A DNA stretch of 64,000 nucleotides from Halomonas sp. M20 (GCF_020622265.1 NZ_JACNMQ010000003.1:248001-312000), one strand, 5' to 3'. Shown: positions 18,342 to 27,863, counted from the first letter of the stretch. Notes: generated by a model from the letters alone, not told the origin. A program made the numbers and translations.

Positions 18342-20082
18342 TAGCCAACCACGTGTCAGACCTCTTCTGCGTCCTGCCGAGCAGGTCATGGAATTGGAAC
18401 GGCTGGGCAGTTTACACGCCAGCCGCCTGAGCTTCGTGCGCTCGCTGGTGCGCCAGATGGCGCGCCAGCGCTGGCAGGTGAGCTGTAGTCGTTTCGAGCT
18501 CGACGACAATGGTCATGGCACGGCTATCTATCGTGTGCAGACACCTCATGGGCGCTACCATGAGGTGATCTTCTCCCAACCCTTGAGTGACGAAGCCCGC
18601 TCCGACCGAGTCATCGCCGAGGCCTGGGATGTCACCTTCGGCCTGGTCGAGGGGGATGTCGACGAATCACTGCTCGAGCAGATGGCGGCCAACGTGCCGC
18701 TACAAGAAGCCGGCCGGCAGCACCCGCGGCTGCTGGTGCTGTCTCGAGCCAATCGCAGCCTGCGTAACTTCTCCCATTTTACTCAGGCACTGGCGGAAGG
18801 CCGTCAGCCGGATCCTGCTTGGTTGACCAAGGTGGGGTATCTTTACCGTACTACCGCCGTCTACGGTAACGGCAAGTTTGGCATTGCGGACTTCGCGCGC
18901 CTGCAAGACAGCCCGGACTTCAAACGACCGTTCTCAGCGCAAATGCTTGCAGTCTATCTGCTGCGCCACTTCTCCATTGCCCAGGTGGAACATATTGCCC
19001 GTGTCCGATCGCCGCAAGCCGCGGTGACCATGGACCCCGAGCTGCAACGTTATCTGGGAATAGGCAACTCCACGGGCCTGGGAATGGCGCCATTTCTGAT
19101 CAACCACCCCAAGTTGATTCAGCAGTGGGTGCACTGCCGTGAGCAGGCGTTGGGTCTGGCCATCGATCAGCTCCCCAGCGAGGCGGACCGCCTGCGCCTG
19201 ATTGAGCTCACACGCCGCGCCCTTACGCACCTCGAGCAGACGGTCACCGAGGATGTGGAGCAGGGTGAGCGCAATGCCGCTATCGTGGCGGCGCTACCGG
19301 AAGTAGTGACCTGGCTGGAGCAGGTGCCGCTGAGCCTGGATATGTGGCAGCAGCTAGTGGCCTGGGGGGAGCGCACGTTGCCTCTGGAGGCCCAGGAGCT
19401 TATCAATACGCTGTTGATCGAGCTTTATCCGCTCCAGGTCGATACGCTCGAGGACCATATGGGGGCCGATGAGCGTATGGAGCTGGTGCCGGACATGGCC
19501 TTGGTGCGGCTCAAGCAATTGATCGAAACCCATTACGATTGGGCACTTGCCGAGGACTACGATGCACTGGATGCCTGCTACTGGTTCTGGTATCGCTCCG
19601 CGGAGAAAGAGGAGCCGCGCCTTGGGGTGCGCTACACGGAGCCGGGACAGGAAAAAGAGATGCCCTTGGCCATGGCCCCCCGAGTACGCAAGGCCCACGA
19701 AGCGCTGAGTCGCTTTCTTGAGGATCACCCCCGGGCGCTAGTCGTGGAATTCCTGATGGCCAACCCGCGTCACAAGGAGATCGTTCGCCGTATCCAGGCA
19801 ATGGCGGATACGCCCTACGGTGAGATTCGCGCCAATCTCTGGCACCGGGACATGAAGCCTATGCACCTGTTGCGCACCAAGCTCTCGTTCTTCGGCGCCA
19901 GCCGTTTCGACCCTAAATCCGATCGCTGGGTGCGCATCACCTTGTTCCAGGGCGCGCCCCTGGTCGAGGAATTGAACGCCGAGCCGGTGAGTCTGGCTGA
20001 CTTCGACGACTGGAGCTTCCCCCTGGAGCCCAAATTCAACGATATGCCAATGACGAACGAGTTGGCTGTTCAACAGGGGTGA
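18328..20082 (+). CDS. Conserved protein of unknown function, 584 residues
   Basis: No family was recognised. The protein is soluble, acidic and mostly helical, with no signal peptide. Stretches that look conserved are HGRYHEVIFSQPLSDEARSD near residue 75, GKFGIADFARLQ, GIGNSTGLGMAPFLINHPKL near residue 245, DACYWFWYRSAEKEEPRLG and the C-terminal TKLSFFGASRFDPKSDRW with LFQGAPL. The ATG at 18328 follows AAGGAG by 7 bases and overlaps the BCCT gene by 14 bases, so translation is coupled. Its partner genes suggest an enzyme or accessory protein of the same catabolic pathway. Confidence 0.85.
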   Translation: MHDLDSQPRVRPLLRPAEQVMELERLGSLHASRLSFVRSLVRQMARQRWQVSCSRFELDDNGHGTAIYRVQTPHGRYHEVIFSQPLSDEARSDRVIAEAWDVTFGLVEGDVDESLLEQMAANVPLQEAGRQHPRLLVLSRANRSLRNFSHFTQALAEGRQPDPAWLTKVGYLYRTTAVYGNGKFGIADFARLQDSPDFKRPFSAQMLAVYLLRHFSIAQVEHIARVRSPQAAVTMDPELQRYLGIGNSTGLGMAPFLINHPKLIQQWVHCREQALGLAIDQLPSEADRLRLIELTRRALTHLEQTVTEDVEQGERNAAIVAALPEVVTWLEQVPLSLDMWQQLVAWGERTLPLEAQELINTLLIELYPLQVDTLEDHMGADERMELVPDMALVRLKQLIETHYDWALAEDYDALDACYWFWYRSAEKEEPRLGVRYTEPGQEKEMPLAMAPRVRKAHEALSRFLEDHPRALVVEFLMANPRHKEIVRRIQAMADTPYGEIRANLWHRDMKPMHLLRTKLSFFGASRFDPKSDRWVRITLFQGAPLVEELNAEPVSLADFDDWSFPLEPKFNDMPMTNELAVQQG

Positions 20083-20154
20083 TCGCAGATAACAACGAGA
20101 CGACTGTGTGATGGTCGTGGGCCGATGGTGGGCCGATAGAGAGAAGGGCGAAGC

Positions 20155-20922
20155 ATGAAAGTATCCTACAACGAGCTTCAGGGTCTATGCCGCAAGGCGT
20201 TCAGCGGCATGGAGTTCGAAGAGGGCGAGGCTGCGGACGCCGCGGATATGGTGGCCTGGATGCAGTGCCATGGCCTGGAGGGGCTCAATGCCCTGGGTCG
20301 CGGGCTGGATCATCTGTTGCAAGAAGACCCCAATCAGCTGACCAGCATTCTCTACAATGATGGCGATCTTGCCGTGCTCGACGGTCACGGCCAGAGCGTG
20401 CTGCGCAGTTCGAGCCTGGCGGTGGAACTGGGCTTCGCCAAGGCCCGGGCGCGGGGGCTTGCCATCATCAAGATCCGGCGCTGTCACAATCGCCAATTGA
20501 TCATGGGCTATCTATCCCGGTTGGCGGGGCGAGGCATGAACGTTACCGCCTTCTGGCGCAACGCCCAGATGCCGTTGACCGAGCAGGTAGTGGGTTTCCG
20601 CGCCAATAGTACGGTACCGGAGATTCGCGTCTATGCCGTCCACGAAGTGCCAGAAGAGAATGAGCCCAACGATGGCATTACCCTGGTTCTGGCCAACCAC
20701 GTCGATCTTCTGCCGGCAATGCGCTCGGACTATCACTACGAGGTATTGGCCCGCCAGGAGGAATCCGAGCTGCTGGCCTGCCGCGAGCGCGCCTTTGCCG
20801 AAGGCATCGATGTCGACGACGCGCTATGGCAGCGGCTCAAGACTCTGGCCTCGCGCATCCTGGTGGAGTCCAGCGATGCCTCACGCGGTGGCGCCGGGGC
20901 GGGAACCAACGATAACGATTGA
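20155..20922 (+). CDS. DUF3726-like protein of unknown function
   Basis: A 255-residue protein beginning MKVSYNELQGLCRKAFSGM, which resembles the DUF3726 family by my recognition; no search could be run. It has no membrane segment or signal peptide. The centre has IIKIRRCHNRQLIMGYLSR and the C-terminal end is disordered. It follows the 584-residue protein by 72 bases on the same strand and converges with an S1-type gene. The two unknown proteins probably act together, which is an inference from order only. Confidence 0.75.
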   Translation: MKVSYNELQGLCRKAFSGMEFEEGEAADAADMVAWMQCHGLEGLNALGRGLDHLLQEDPNQLTSILYNDGDLAVLDGHGQSVLRSSSLAVELGFAKARARGLAIIKIRRCHNRQLIMGYLSRLAGRGMNVTAFWRNAQMPLTEQVVGFRANSTVPEIRVYAVHEVPEENEPNDGITLVLANHVDLLPAMRSDYHYEVLARQEESELLACRERAFAEGIDVDDALWQRLKTLASRILVESSDASRGGAGAGTNDND

Positions 20923-20943
20923 ATGGCCAGCTCGTGGCGCGCC

Positions 20944-21603
20944 TCACTCGGAGCGTGCCAGCCGAATCCCTTTCGCCTCGATGACGATCCGCCGCTGCTT
21001 GTAGAGCTTGCCAATGGCCTGCTTGAAGGCGCTCTTGCTGATGCCCAGCTGCGATTTGATGGTGGCCGGCGAGCTCTTGTCGCTCAGAGCCAGAAAGCCT
21101 TGATTCGCCTGCAACGCGTCTATTATCCGTTCCGCGGCCAGTTGCTGCTTTTCCGCCCCCGAAGGCAGTAGGGAAAGATCCAGCCGGCCGTCCTCGCGCA
21201 CCCGGCGCACGTAGCCCTCCATGCGTTCACCGCGTTTCGGCGGGCGCGTCAATTCATCGTGATACAAGAGCCCCCAGAAACGCTGGTTGACCACTGCCTT
21301 GACGCCAAGGTCGGTTCGCTCGCCGATTACCAGGGCGACCTTGTCGCCGTTTTTCAGCCCTTCTGCTTGATCGATGATGAAATCCTCGAGTCGCATCGAC
21401 GCCGCCGGTCGGCCTTGGTCGTCCTCGAAGATCATCACCAGCACCTGCTGACCGACCCGGGGGCGGCTGCGCTGCTCGCTGTAGGGCAGCAATAGGTCCT
21501 TGGGGCGCCCCCAGCCGAGAAAGGCACCAGCATCCTTGATCGCCACCACCTCGAGCAAGGCGACGTCACCGATGGTGGGTTGAAAGAAATGATCTCGAGG
21601 CAT
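20944..21603 (-). CDS. S1-domain RNA-binding protein, CvfB family
   Basis: A 219-residue protein with tandem S1-like beta-barrel modules and a C-terminal winged helix. It begins with the S1-like VALLEVVAIKDAGAFLGWG, continues with a repeat around VGQQVLVMIFEDDQGR, a third module around RMEGYVRRVREDGRLDLSL and ends with SQLGISKSAFKQAIGKLY, the winged-helix part typical of CvfB. It is a housekeeping-type gene, probably unrelated in function to the catabolic cluster that surrounds it. Confidence 0.85.
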   Translation of the reverse strand: MPRDHFFQPTIGDVALLEVVAIKDAGAFLGWGRPKDLLLPYSEQRSRPRVGQQVLVMIFEDDQGRPAASMRLEDFIIDQAEGLKNGDKVALVIGERTDLGVKAVVNQRFWGLLYHDELTRPPKRGERMEGYVRRVREDGRLDLSLLPSGAEKQQLAAERIIDALQANQGFLALSDKSSPATIKSQLGISKSAFKQAIGKLYKQRRIVIEAKGIRLARSE

Positions 21604-21773
21604 GGGCGGTTTTCCTTTCTGAGCATTCGGGCAAGGCTGTTCCGAGTGCAGGTTAGCAAGATGTCGACCTTGGGCGCGACGCTTAGCGTTCCGCTCGCGT
21701 CATGGTCCTCTTGCGTGCCAGGGCCTGCGCTATGCTGCGAACGTAGCTCCCATTCAACCGCAAGGGTAGTGCC

Positions 21774-23030
21774 ATGACCCTGTTCGACAACAAGAATACC
21801 TACCTCAACGCCGTTGCCAAGGATGCGTCGCTGGTGAACCCGGTGAGCGACACCACCCACCGCCGGGCACGCGCCTATCGGCTGGCCCGGGTCAGGGAAG
21901 AGCTGGCGCGTGACGACTGCGCGGCGGTGCTGCTCTACGATCCGGTGAATATCCGCTACGCCACCGATGCCTCCAACATGCAGGTCTGGACCGCCCACAA
22001 CGCCGCGCGTTATGCCCTGGTTTTCGCGGACGGCCCGGTCATTCTCTGGGAGTTTCATAACTGCGCGCATCTGTGCGCTCATCTAGAAACCATTGACGAA
22101 GTACGCTCGGCGATCAACTGGGCCTATTTCGGCGCCGGCCCGCGGGTGGCGGAAAAGGCCCGGGAGTGGGCCGCGGAGATTGCTTCGCTGCTGCAGGAGT
22201 ATGGTGGCGGCAACCGACGCCTGGCGGTAGACCGCATGGAGCCGGAAGGCGTGCATTGCCTCGCGGCCCTAGGCGTGACGCTGCGCCAAGGGCAGCCACT
22301 GCTGGAGCAGGCACGTTCGGTCAAGTCCAGTGAGGAGCTCGAACTGATTCGCTGGACGATGACGGTGTGCGATCACGCCATCGAGCGCATGCGCCACGAG
22401 CTGCGCCCGGGCATGACCGAGCAACAGCTATGGGCCCACCTGCACTACGAAAACATCCGCCATGGCGGCGAGTGGATCGAAACGCGACTGTTGGCCTCGG
22501 GGCCGCGCACCAATCCATGGATGCAGGAGTGCAGTTCGCGCATCATGCAGGAAGGCGAGATCGTCGCCTTCGATACGGATATGATCGGCCCCTACGGCTA
22601 CTGCGCGGACGTCTCCCGGGCTTGGATCGTCGGTCATGGCGCGCCGAGTGCCGAGCAGCGGCGTTTGTATGGCATCGCCCACGAGCAGGTACACTACAAC
22701 ATGGCGCTGCTGCGGGTCGGCATGACCTTCAGGGAGTTCAGCGCCAGGGCCTGGGCCATTCCCGAGGCGTTCTACGCCAATCGCTACTGCTGCGTGGCCC
22801 ACGGCATCGGCATGGCGGACGAGTATCCGGCCATCGCCCATGCCGGTGACGACTGGATCCGTGCCGGCTACGACGGCGTGTTCGAGGCAGGCATGACCGT
22901 CTGCCTGGAAAGCTATATCGGCGCCGTCAGTGGCAGGGAAGGCATCAAACTGGAGCAACCGGTGCTGCTCACCGAGGCGGGCTGTGTACCCTTGACGAAC
23001 GCTCCCTGGGAGGAGGAGTGGCTATGCTGA
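21774..23030 (+). CDS. dddP: DddP-like M24 family protein (possible DMSP lyase)
   Basis: A 418-residue creatinase/prolidase-fold protein. DddP cleaves dimethylsulfoniopropionate into acrylate and dimethyl sulfide without peptidase activity. Compared from memory with Ruegeria DddP, the metal ligands appear as D267, D269, D279, H343, E379 and E394, and the reported catalytic aspartate as D349 (AHGIGMADEYP). The segment NIRYATDASNMQVWTAHN also matches DddP strongly. It is clearly distinct from the creatinase at 27.9 kb. DddP homologues without lyase activity exist, so the reaction is probable rather than certain. The BCCT carrier upstream could import DMSP. Confidence 0.72.
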   Translation: MTLFDNKNTYLNAVAKDASLVNPVSDTTHRRARAYRLARVREELARDDCAAVLLYDPVNIRYATDASNMQVWTAHNAARYALVFADGPVILWEFHNCAHLCAHLETIDEVRSAINWAYFGAGPRVAEKAREWAAEIASLLQEYGGGNRRLAVDRMEPEGVHCLAALGVTLRQGQPLLEQARSVKSSEELELIRWTMTVCDHAIERMRHELRPGMTEQQLWAHLHYENIRHGGEWIETRLLASGPRTNPWMQECSSRIMQEGEIVAFDTDMIGPYGYCADVSRAWIVGHGAPSAEQRRLYGIAHEQVHYNMALLRVGMTFREFSARAWAIPEAFYANRYCCVAHGIGMADEYPAIAHAGDDWIRAGYDGVFEAGMTVCLESYIGAVSGREGIKLEQPVLLTEAGCVPLTNAPWEEEWLC

Positions 23031-23344
23031 AACGATTCGTCTGAACCGACTGCCATATCGGAAATACAACAATACGGGAGGACACTGCCTATGGACGAAC
23101 GCTGCCCACCCCCCTGAAACTGTTTTAGAAGGCTATTTTGGAATACGGCTGGCCGATGGAGCGATGAGTTAGTCATGAGCGAAGTCGACGCGTGCAGGCA
23201 AATTTTTCAAAAGAATGCTCACAAAGACTCAATCTTGAGCTTTACTTAGGAAAAACGCGTGTTGAAGAATAAATAACTCGCTGAAGTTTTATTAGATACG
23301 GCATAATAAGTAATATTAAAAAATTATAATGCCTCTTGGTAAGC
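23031..23344. other. AT-rich spacer before the hybrid kinase gene
   Basis: No gene was found on either strand. Base composition shifts to AT-rich from about 23230, as expected for a promoter region of the following gene. The only ordered element is the palindrome that begins at 23345. Confidence 0.5.
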
Positions 23345-23367
23345 ATATCAGTACGTAGTACTGATAT
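23345..23367. promoter_or_regulatory. Perfect 10-3-10 palindrome directly before the kinase ribosome site
   Basis: ATATCAGTAC-GTA-GTACTGATAT is a perfect inverted repeat. It ends one base before the ribosome site AGGGAG, with the ATG at 23380. It could be a repressor operator, or an RNA hairpin that limits access of ribosomes to the kinase message. Confidence 0.55.
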
Positions 23368-23379
23368 AGGGAGTGGGTC

Positions 23380-25959
23380 ATGGGAGGTTCCGATAGCTCG
23401 GCTGGGGAAACTCAGTCTCGAGAGTGGGCGTGGCCGTCCCCCGCGCAGGGAAACGCCAGTTTCGAGCACCTTTCGATCTTGGCTAGCGATATCTTCGACG
23501 CATCTTCGGTGTTACTGGTGCTGGAAGATGCGGATCGCCTCTGGGTGAGTCCCGGGTCGGACTTGAAACTGACGGCTTGCATCAGCACTCTGCTGTGCCG
23601 GCTCGTTATCGATGGCAATGCGCCAAGACTCATCGAAGATACTCTCGATCCGCCTGTATCCGAAGAGGATTTTCCTCTCGATCAAATCCCGCAGGTTCGC
23701 TTCCTTGCAGGTTACCCGCTCTATCTGCAGGGCTCTCGCCCGGTAGGCGCACTATGTCTTCTGGATGATACTCCTCGCAAATTCGATGATCGTGCCTGGC
23801 GTCTATTGCGTGGTCTGACGCAGCAAGCGGAAGAGCTTTTGCGGCTACACGCCCAGTGTCGGCAAAAAGCACAGGAGCAGGCCCGCAGTCGCAAGCTTTC
23901 GTCACTTTATTACAATGTGTTCGACAGTTGTCGTGAACCCATCTATGTGCGCAATCGCAGTGGCAGTTTTCTGGCGGCCAATCGCGCAAGTTATGCTTTG
24001 ATGGATGAAAAAACAGAGAATCTTCCCGAGCAGGTGCGTTTGAGTGATTACTTTCCAAAGGAGGTAGTGGAACGGCTCGAACAAGGGGAGCGCGAAGTCA
24101 TCGAACATCATGAGTCACGCAGCGTGCTGTTGCCACCTATCAAGAACTGTCAGTTCGAGATCACCATTTCACCGTTGATCGATGAGCTAGGCGACGTGCG
24201 TGGCGTGGTATCCGTGGCTCACGATATTACCGAGGAACATCGTCAGGCCCTACTGCTCAAGGTGCTGCATCAGGGCATCACCGATTATCAGGCGCTGATG
24301 TCCGGTGAACGACTATGGGATTTTCTACTTCAGGCACTGCGTAAGCTGACCTTGAGCGATTATGGCCTGATTGGGGAGGTGATCGATCAACAGGGCACTC
24401 CGTCCTTGAGGATTCATGCGATCACTGACCTCATCTGGGATGAAGAGTCGCGTCAGCTGATGCAGGGGCTGCGCAGTGGCGACGTGCTGCTGTCCAATCC
24501 AGAGAGCCTGCTGGGGCGCGTATTCGCTCAAGGCGAAACGGTCATGTCCGACGATCTCTACAGCCGGCCCAAACAGGGCGGCTTTCCTCCGAACAATCCG
24601 CGCTTGCACAACTATCTGGGCGTACCCATCTATGATGGTGAGACGTTGATCGGCATGTACGGCATTGCCAATGGTCACCAAGGCTACGATGAGGCGCTGC
24701 TGGAGCGATTGAAACCCTTCACGGCGACCTGTGCGCTATTGATCAATCTTTACCGCCAGTTCGCCGAACGCGAACAGGTAATGCAGGAGCTGGCCTACGC
24801 CCGGGACGAGGCCGAGCGAGCCAGTCAGGCCAAAAGTGAGTTTCTTTCCGGCATGAGTCATGAGTTTCGTACGCCCTTGAATGCCATTCTGGGGTTCGCG
24901 CAACTGCTCTTGAACAGTCGTCGATCGCCCTTGGATGAGCGTCAACGGCGACAGGTGGCCCACGTTGAAAAAAGCGGTCATCATCTGCTGAATTTGATTA
25001 ACGAAGTGCTCGATCTATCGCAGATCGAAGCAGGACGACTTCAGCTTTCTCTCGAGGCCGTTTCGCTACAGGTGGTGATTCAGGACGTTGTCGAAACGCT
25101 CTCGGCGGCTGCTTACCAAGGTGACGTCACGATCAAGTTTGACGAATGCACCGAGGATTTAAGGGTGCGCGCCGATTACACTCGCCTCAAGCAAGTGCTG
25201 CTCAATCTGCTTTCCAACGCCATCAAGTACAACTCACGCCCGGGACATGTGCATATCCACTGTCGCCCTCGCCAGGAGACTCTGCGCGTGATCGTCAGTG
25301 ATACGGGGCCGGGAATTCCCAAGGATCGCCATGCCGAACTCTTCCAGCCGTTCAGTCGTCTGGGCGCGGAACACGGCGCCATTGAAGGCACCGGTATCGG
25401 TCTTTCCCTGACCAAGAAGTTGGTCGAGCGCATGGCCGGCACCATTGGCGTCGAGAGTGTAAAAGGCCGGGGTAGCCAGTTCTGGTTCGAATTGCCGTTG
25501 GCCTTGGAAAGCAAAACCGTCTCGGGCATATCCCGGGGCTCGAAACGCACGGCTTTACACTCCCATGCACAGCGTCGTTGGCAAGTACTGCATATCGAGG
25601 ACAATCCGGCCAATCAGCGCCTCATGGAGGATATCTTCATCGATTACCCTATGCTCGAGTTGCACGGCGCTGCGAGCGCCGAGGCAGGTATGGAATTGTT
25701 GAAAAATCAGCCCATCGATCTGATTTTGATGGACATCCACCTACCCGGTATCGACGGTTATCAAGCCTTGAACCGGCTGCGCCAGGAGTCGCGCTTTACC
25801 GACCTGCCGATCATCGGGTTGTCGGCCGATGCCATGCAGCGCGATGCCTACCGTGACACCGCTACCGAATTCACGGACTTCTTGACCAAGCCTCTCGATA
25901 TCACAGCGCTGATCGATGCGATATCGAAGACGCTGCCAGAAAGTGTGGCACGGTCATGA
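23380..25959 (+). CDS. Hybrid sensor histidine kinase (GAF-PAS-GAF-HisKA-HATPase-REC)
   Basis: An 859-residue cytoplasmic kinase without membrane segments. A GAF domain (about 25-165) with VRFLAGYPLYLQG, a PAS domain (about 185-290) and a second GAF (about 300-460) with PRLHNYLGVPIYDGETLIGM precede the kinase core. H494 lies in SHEFRTPLNAILGF; the ATP domain has NLLSNAIKYN, DTGPGIP and GTGIGLSLTKKL. A C-terminal receiver domain has D785 (LILMDIHLPG). The stop overlaps the next gene by four bases (ATGA). The input signal is unknown. Confidence 0.93.
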   Translation: MGGSDSSAGETQSREWAWPSPAQGNASFEHLSILASDIFDASSVLLVLEDADRLWVSPGSDLKLTACISTLLCRLVIDGNAPRLIEDTLDPPVSEEDFPLDQIPQVRFLAGYPLYLQGSRPVGALCLLDDTPRKFDDRAWRLLRGLTQQAEELLRLHAQCRQKAQEQARSRKLSSLYYNVFDSCREPIYVRNRSGSFLAANRASYALMDEKTENLPEQVRLSDYFPKEVVERLEQGEREVIEHHESRSVLLPPIKNCQFEITISPLIDELGDVRGVVSVAHDITEEHRQALLLKVLHQGITDYQALMSGERLWDFLLQALRKLTLSDYGLIGEVIDQQGTPSLRIHAITDLIWDEESRQLMQGLRSGDVLLSNPESLLGRVFAQGETVMSDDLYSRPKQGGFPPNNPRLHNYLGVPIYDGETLIGMYGIANGHQGYDEALLERLKPFTATCALLINLYRQFAEREQVMQELAYARDEAERASQAKSEFLSGMSHEFRTPLNAILGFAQLLLNSRRSPLDERQRRQVAHVEKSGHHLLNLINEVLDLSQIEAGRLQLSLEAVSLQVVIQDVVETLSAAAYQGDVTIKFDECTEDLRVRADYTRLKQVLLNLLSNAIKYNSRPGHVHIHCRPRQETLRVIVSDTGPGIPKDRHAELFQPFSRLGAEHGAIEGTGIGLSLTKKLVERMAGTIGVESVKGRGSQFWFELPLALESKTVSGISRGSKRTALHSHAQRRWQVLHIEDNPANQRLMEDIFIDYPMLELHGAASAEAGMELLKNQPIDLILMDIHLPGIDGYQALNRLRQESRFTDLPIIGLSADAMQRDAYRDTATEFTDFLTKPLDITALIDAISKTLPESVARS

Positions 25960-27734
25960 AACTATCCAGCTGCGAGAAAGAACTCGTTGGTAAACACGTG
26001 CTGATCGTGGACGATCAGCCGGTTAACGTGGAACTGCTGGAAACGCTGCTCGAAGACTACGGATTCGAGAACATAGAAGGATTGAGCGATCCACGCAAGG
26101 TGCTCAAGTACTGCCAGCAGCGGCCCCCCGATCTGATTTTACTGGATATTCGGATGCCGTATCTGGATGGTTTTCAGGTGCTCGAGCAACTCGATGCGCA
26201 GTTTGACGAGTGGATGCCGGCGGTCATCGTACTCACGGCACAGATCGACGATCAGACGCGTCAGCGAGCCTTGAGCATGGGAGTTCGGGACTTCTTGAGC
26301 AAGCCCTTGAAACATGATGAGGTCATTCAGCGACTGAACAATGTGTTGTCGGTGCAACATCGTTACCAGCTGCGCGATCGCGAGGCGGACGCTCTCGAGC
26401 TGATGGTGGCCGAACGTACCCGGCAGCTAGAGCATCAGTCGCACTCCGACCCCATTACCGGCCTACCCAATCGACGCGCATTGCTGCAACATCTCGACAA
26501 TTTTGTACGATCGGGGCGTTCGATCGGGCTGTTGTTCATCGCGTTGGATAGCCTGGACGACATCATTCGTCTCCATGGTTACAGCGCTAGCGAGGCGCTG
26601 CTATGGAAGCTAGGGAAAACGCTGCAACACCATCTCGAGGAGGAACACTATCTTGGTTTGTGGGCTGGCGGCGAGTTGCTAATCGTCTGGGCGGATGCGC
26701 CAGATGATCTGGTCTTGAAGCAACTGGCTCAAAAGATACATGCCCTAGTGCATACGGACCATCGGATTGGCGAACTGCTGTTGCCGCTCAAGGCGCGTAT
26801 CGGGTTTCATCATGGCGTTGGCGGAGAGCCGGAGCGTCTAGTGCAGATGGCGGTACTGGCGCTGCCGCGCCAGGGCAAATCACCGATACAACGCTATACC
26901 CGACAACTCGAGGCCGCGCAGCAAAAACAGCTCAGCATACAGCAGGCGTTGCATGGGGCGGTATCCCGAGGCGAGTTTTCGCTCAGCTATCAGCCCAAGG
27001 TATCCCTGACAAGCGGCTGCACCCAGGGGGTCGAGGTCCTGTTGCGTTGGTATCATCCCTACTTGGGGTGGGTGTCGCCGGAGGAGTTCATTCCTCTAGC
27101 CGAGGCCTCGGGCGATATCCTTGGCATAGGTGAATGGGCCCTGGAAGAAGCCATCGTTCAGGCAGCGAGCTGGTATACCCAAGACTTGCTCGAGAATGAC
27201 TTCGATGTGGCCATCAATGTATCCGTGCGGCAACTGGTGCAGGACGGTTTCGCCGACCATCTGCTGACGTTGCTAGCCGATCAAGGTTTGCCCCATGAAC
27301 ACCTTTCCCTGGAGATCACTGAATCCGATCTTATGGTGGATGTGGAAACCGCTCGGGTTCAGTTACTGAGGTTGTCCCAATCCGGCGTACGTGTCGCCAT
27401 CGATGATTTCGGTACCGGTTACTCGTCTCTAGTGTATCTGAAGTCGTTGCCGGTATCGGTACTCAAGATCGATCGTGCCTTCGTAGAAGGTCTGGTAGTA
27501 AACACCGACGATCAACGATTGGTAAGCATGATCCTGAGCCTTGCTCATGGTAGTGGCTGTCTGGTCGTGGCGGAGGGCATCGAGACCGAAGAGCAGGCTG
27601 CCTTGCTGGCGAAAATGGGCTGTGATCAGGGTCAGGGCTATTTCTACCTGCCGCCACGAAACGCCGATGAACTGGTGGCCTGGTGTCGTACTCGAAAGCC
27701 TGCTCGCAAACACCTGGGGAGTGCATTCAAGTAG
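25956..27734 (+). CDS. Response regulator with degenerate GGDEF and EAL domains
   Basis: A 592-residue protein with an N-terminal receiver domain (VLIVDDQPVN, phospho-acceptor in LILLDIRMPY), a linker helix, a GGDEF-fold domain (about 165-300) and an EAL domain (about 325-575). The GGDEF site reads WAGGELLIVW, so cyclic-di-GMP synthesis is probably lost. The EAL domain has EVLLRWYHP, with glutamate kept, and IDDFGTGYSSL, so phosphodiesterase activity is likely. Coupled start with the hybrid kinase indicates a two-component pair that lowers cyclic-di-GMP. Confidence 0.9.
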   Translation: MKLSSCEKELVGKHVLIVDDQPVNVELLETLLEDYGFENIEGLSDPRKVLKYCQQRPPDLILLDIRMPYLDGFQVLEQLDAQFDEWMPAVIVLTAQIDDQTRQRALSMGVRDFLSKPLKHDEVIQRLNNVLSVQHRYQLRDREADALELMVAERTRQLEHQSHSDPITGLPNRRALLQHLDNFVRSGRSIGLLFIALDSLDDIIRLHGYSASEALLWKLGKTLQHHLEEEHYLGLWAGGELLIVWADAPDDLVLKQLAQKIHALVHTDHRIGELLLPLKARIGFHHGVGGEPERLVQMAVLALPRQGKSPIQRYTRQLEAAQQKQLSIQQALHGAVSRGEFSLSYQPKVSLTSGCTQGVEVLLRWYHPYLGWVSPEEFIPLAEASGDILGIGEWALEEAIVQAASWYTQDLLENDFDVAINVSVRQLVQDGFADHLLTLLADQGLPHEHLSLEITESDLMVDVETARVQLLRLSQSGVRVAIDDFGTGYSSLVYLKSLPVSVLKIDRAFVEGLVVNTDDQRLVSMILSLAHGSGCLVVAEGIETEEQAALLAKMGCDQGQGYFYLPPRNADELVAWCRTRKPARKHLGSAFK

Positions 27735-27863
27735 CTGAAAATAGGGTTTTTCTAGAAGGATATTTGCAGGTGCAATGAGTGCATTTACGCTAGTCATTTG
27801 CCCTTTGAGCGGCCGCTGTCGATAGTCGAGGTGAGGCTAACACAACAACTCAAGGAGCATGTC

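Noticed and set aside
21435-22082. A minus-strand frame across the DddP-like gene start
   Set aside because: It is the complement of the M24 gene and of the S1-type gene leader and shows no family features.
21774-23030. Calling the M24 protein at 21.8 kb a second creatinase
   Set aside because: It lacks the creatinase INTDGAHNPV segment and instead matches DddP around NMQVWTAHN and the metal and aspartate positions.
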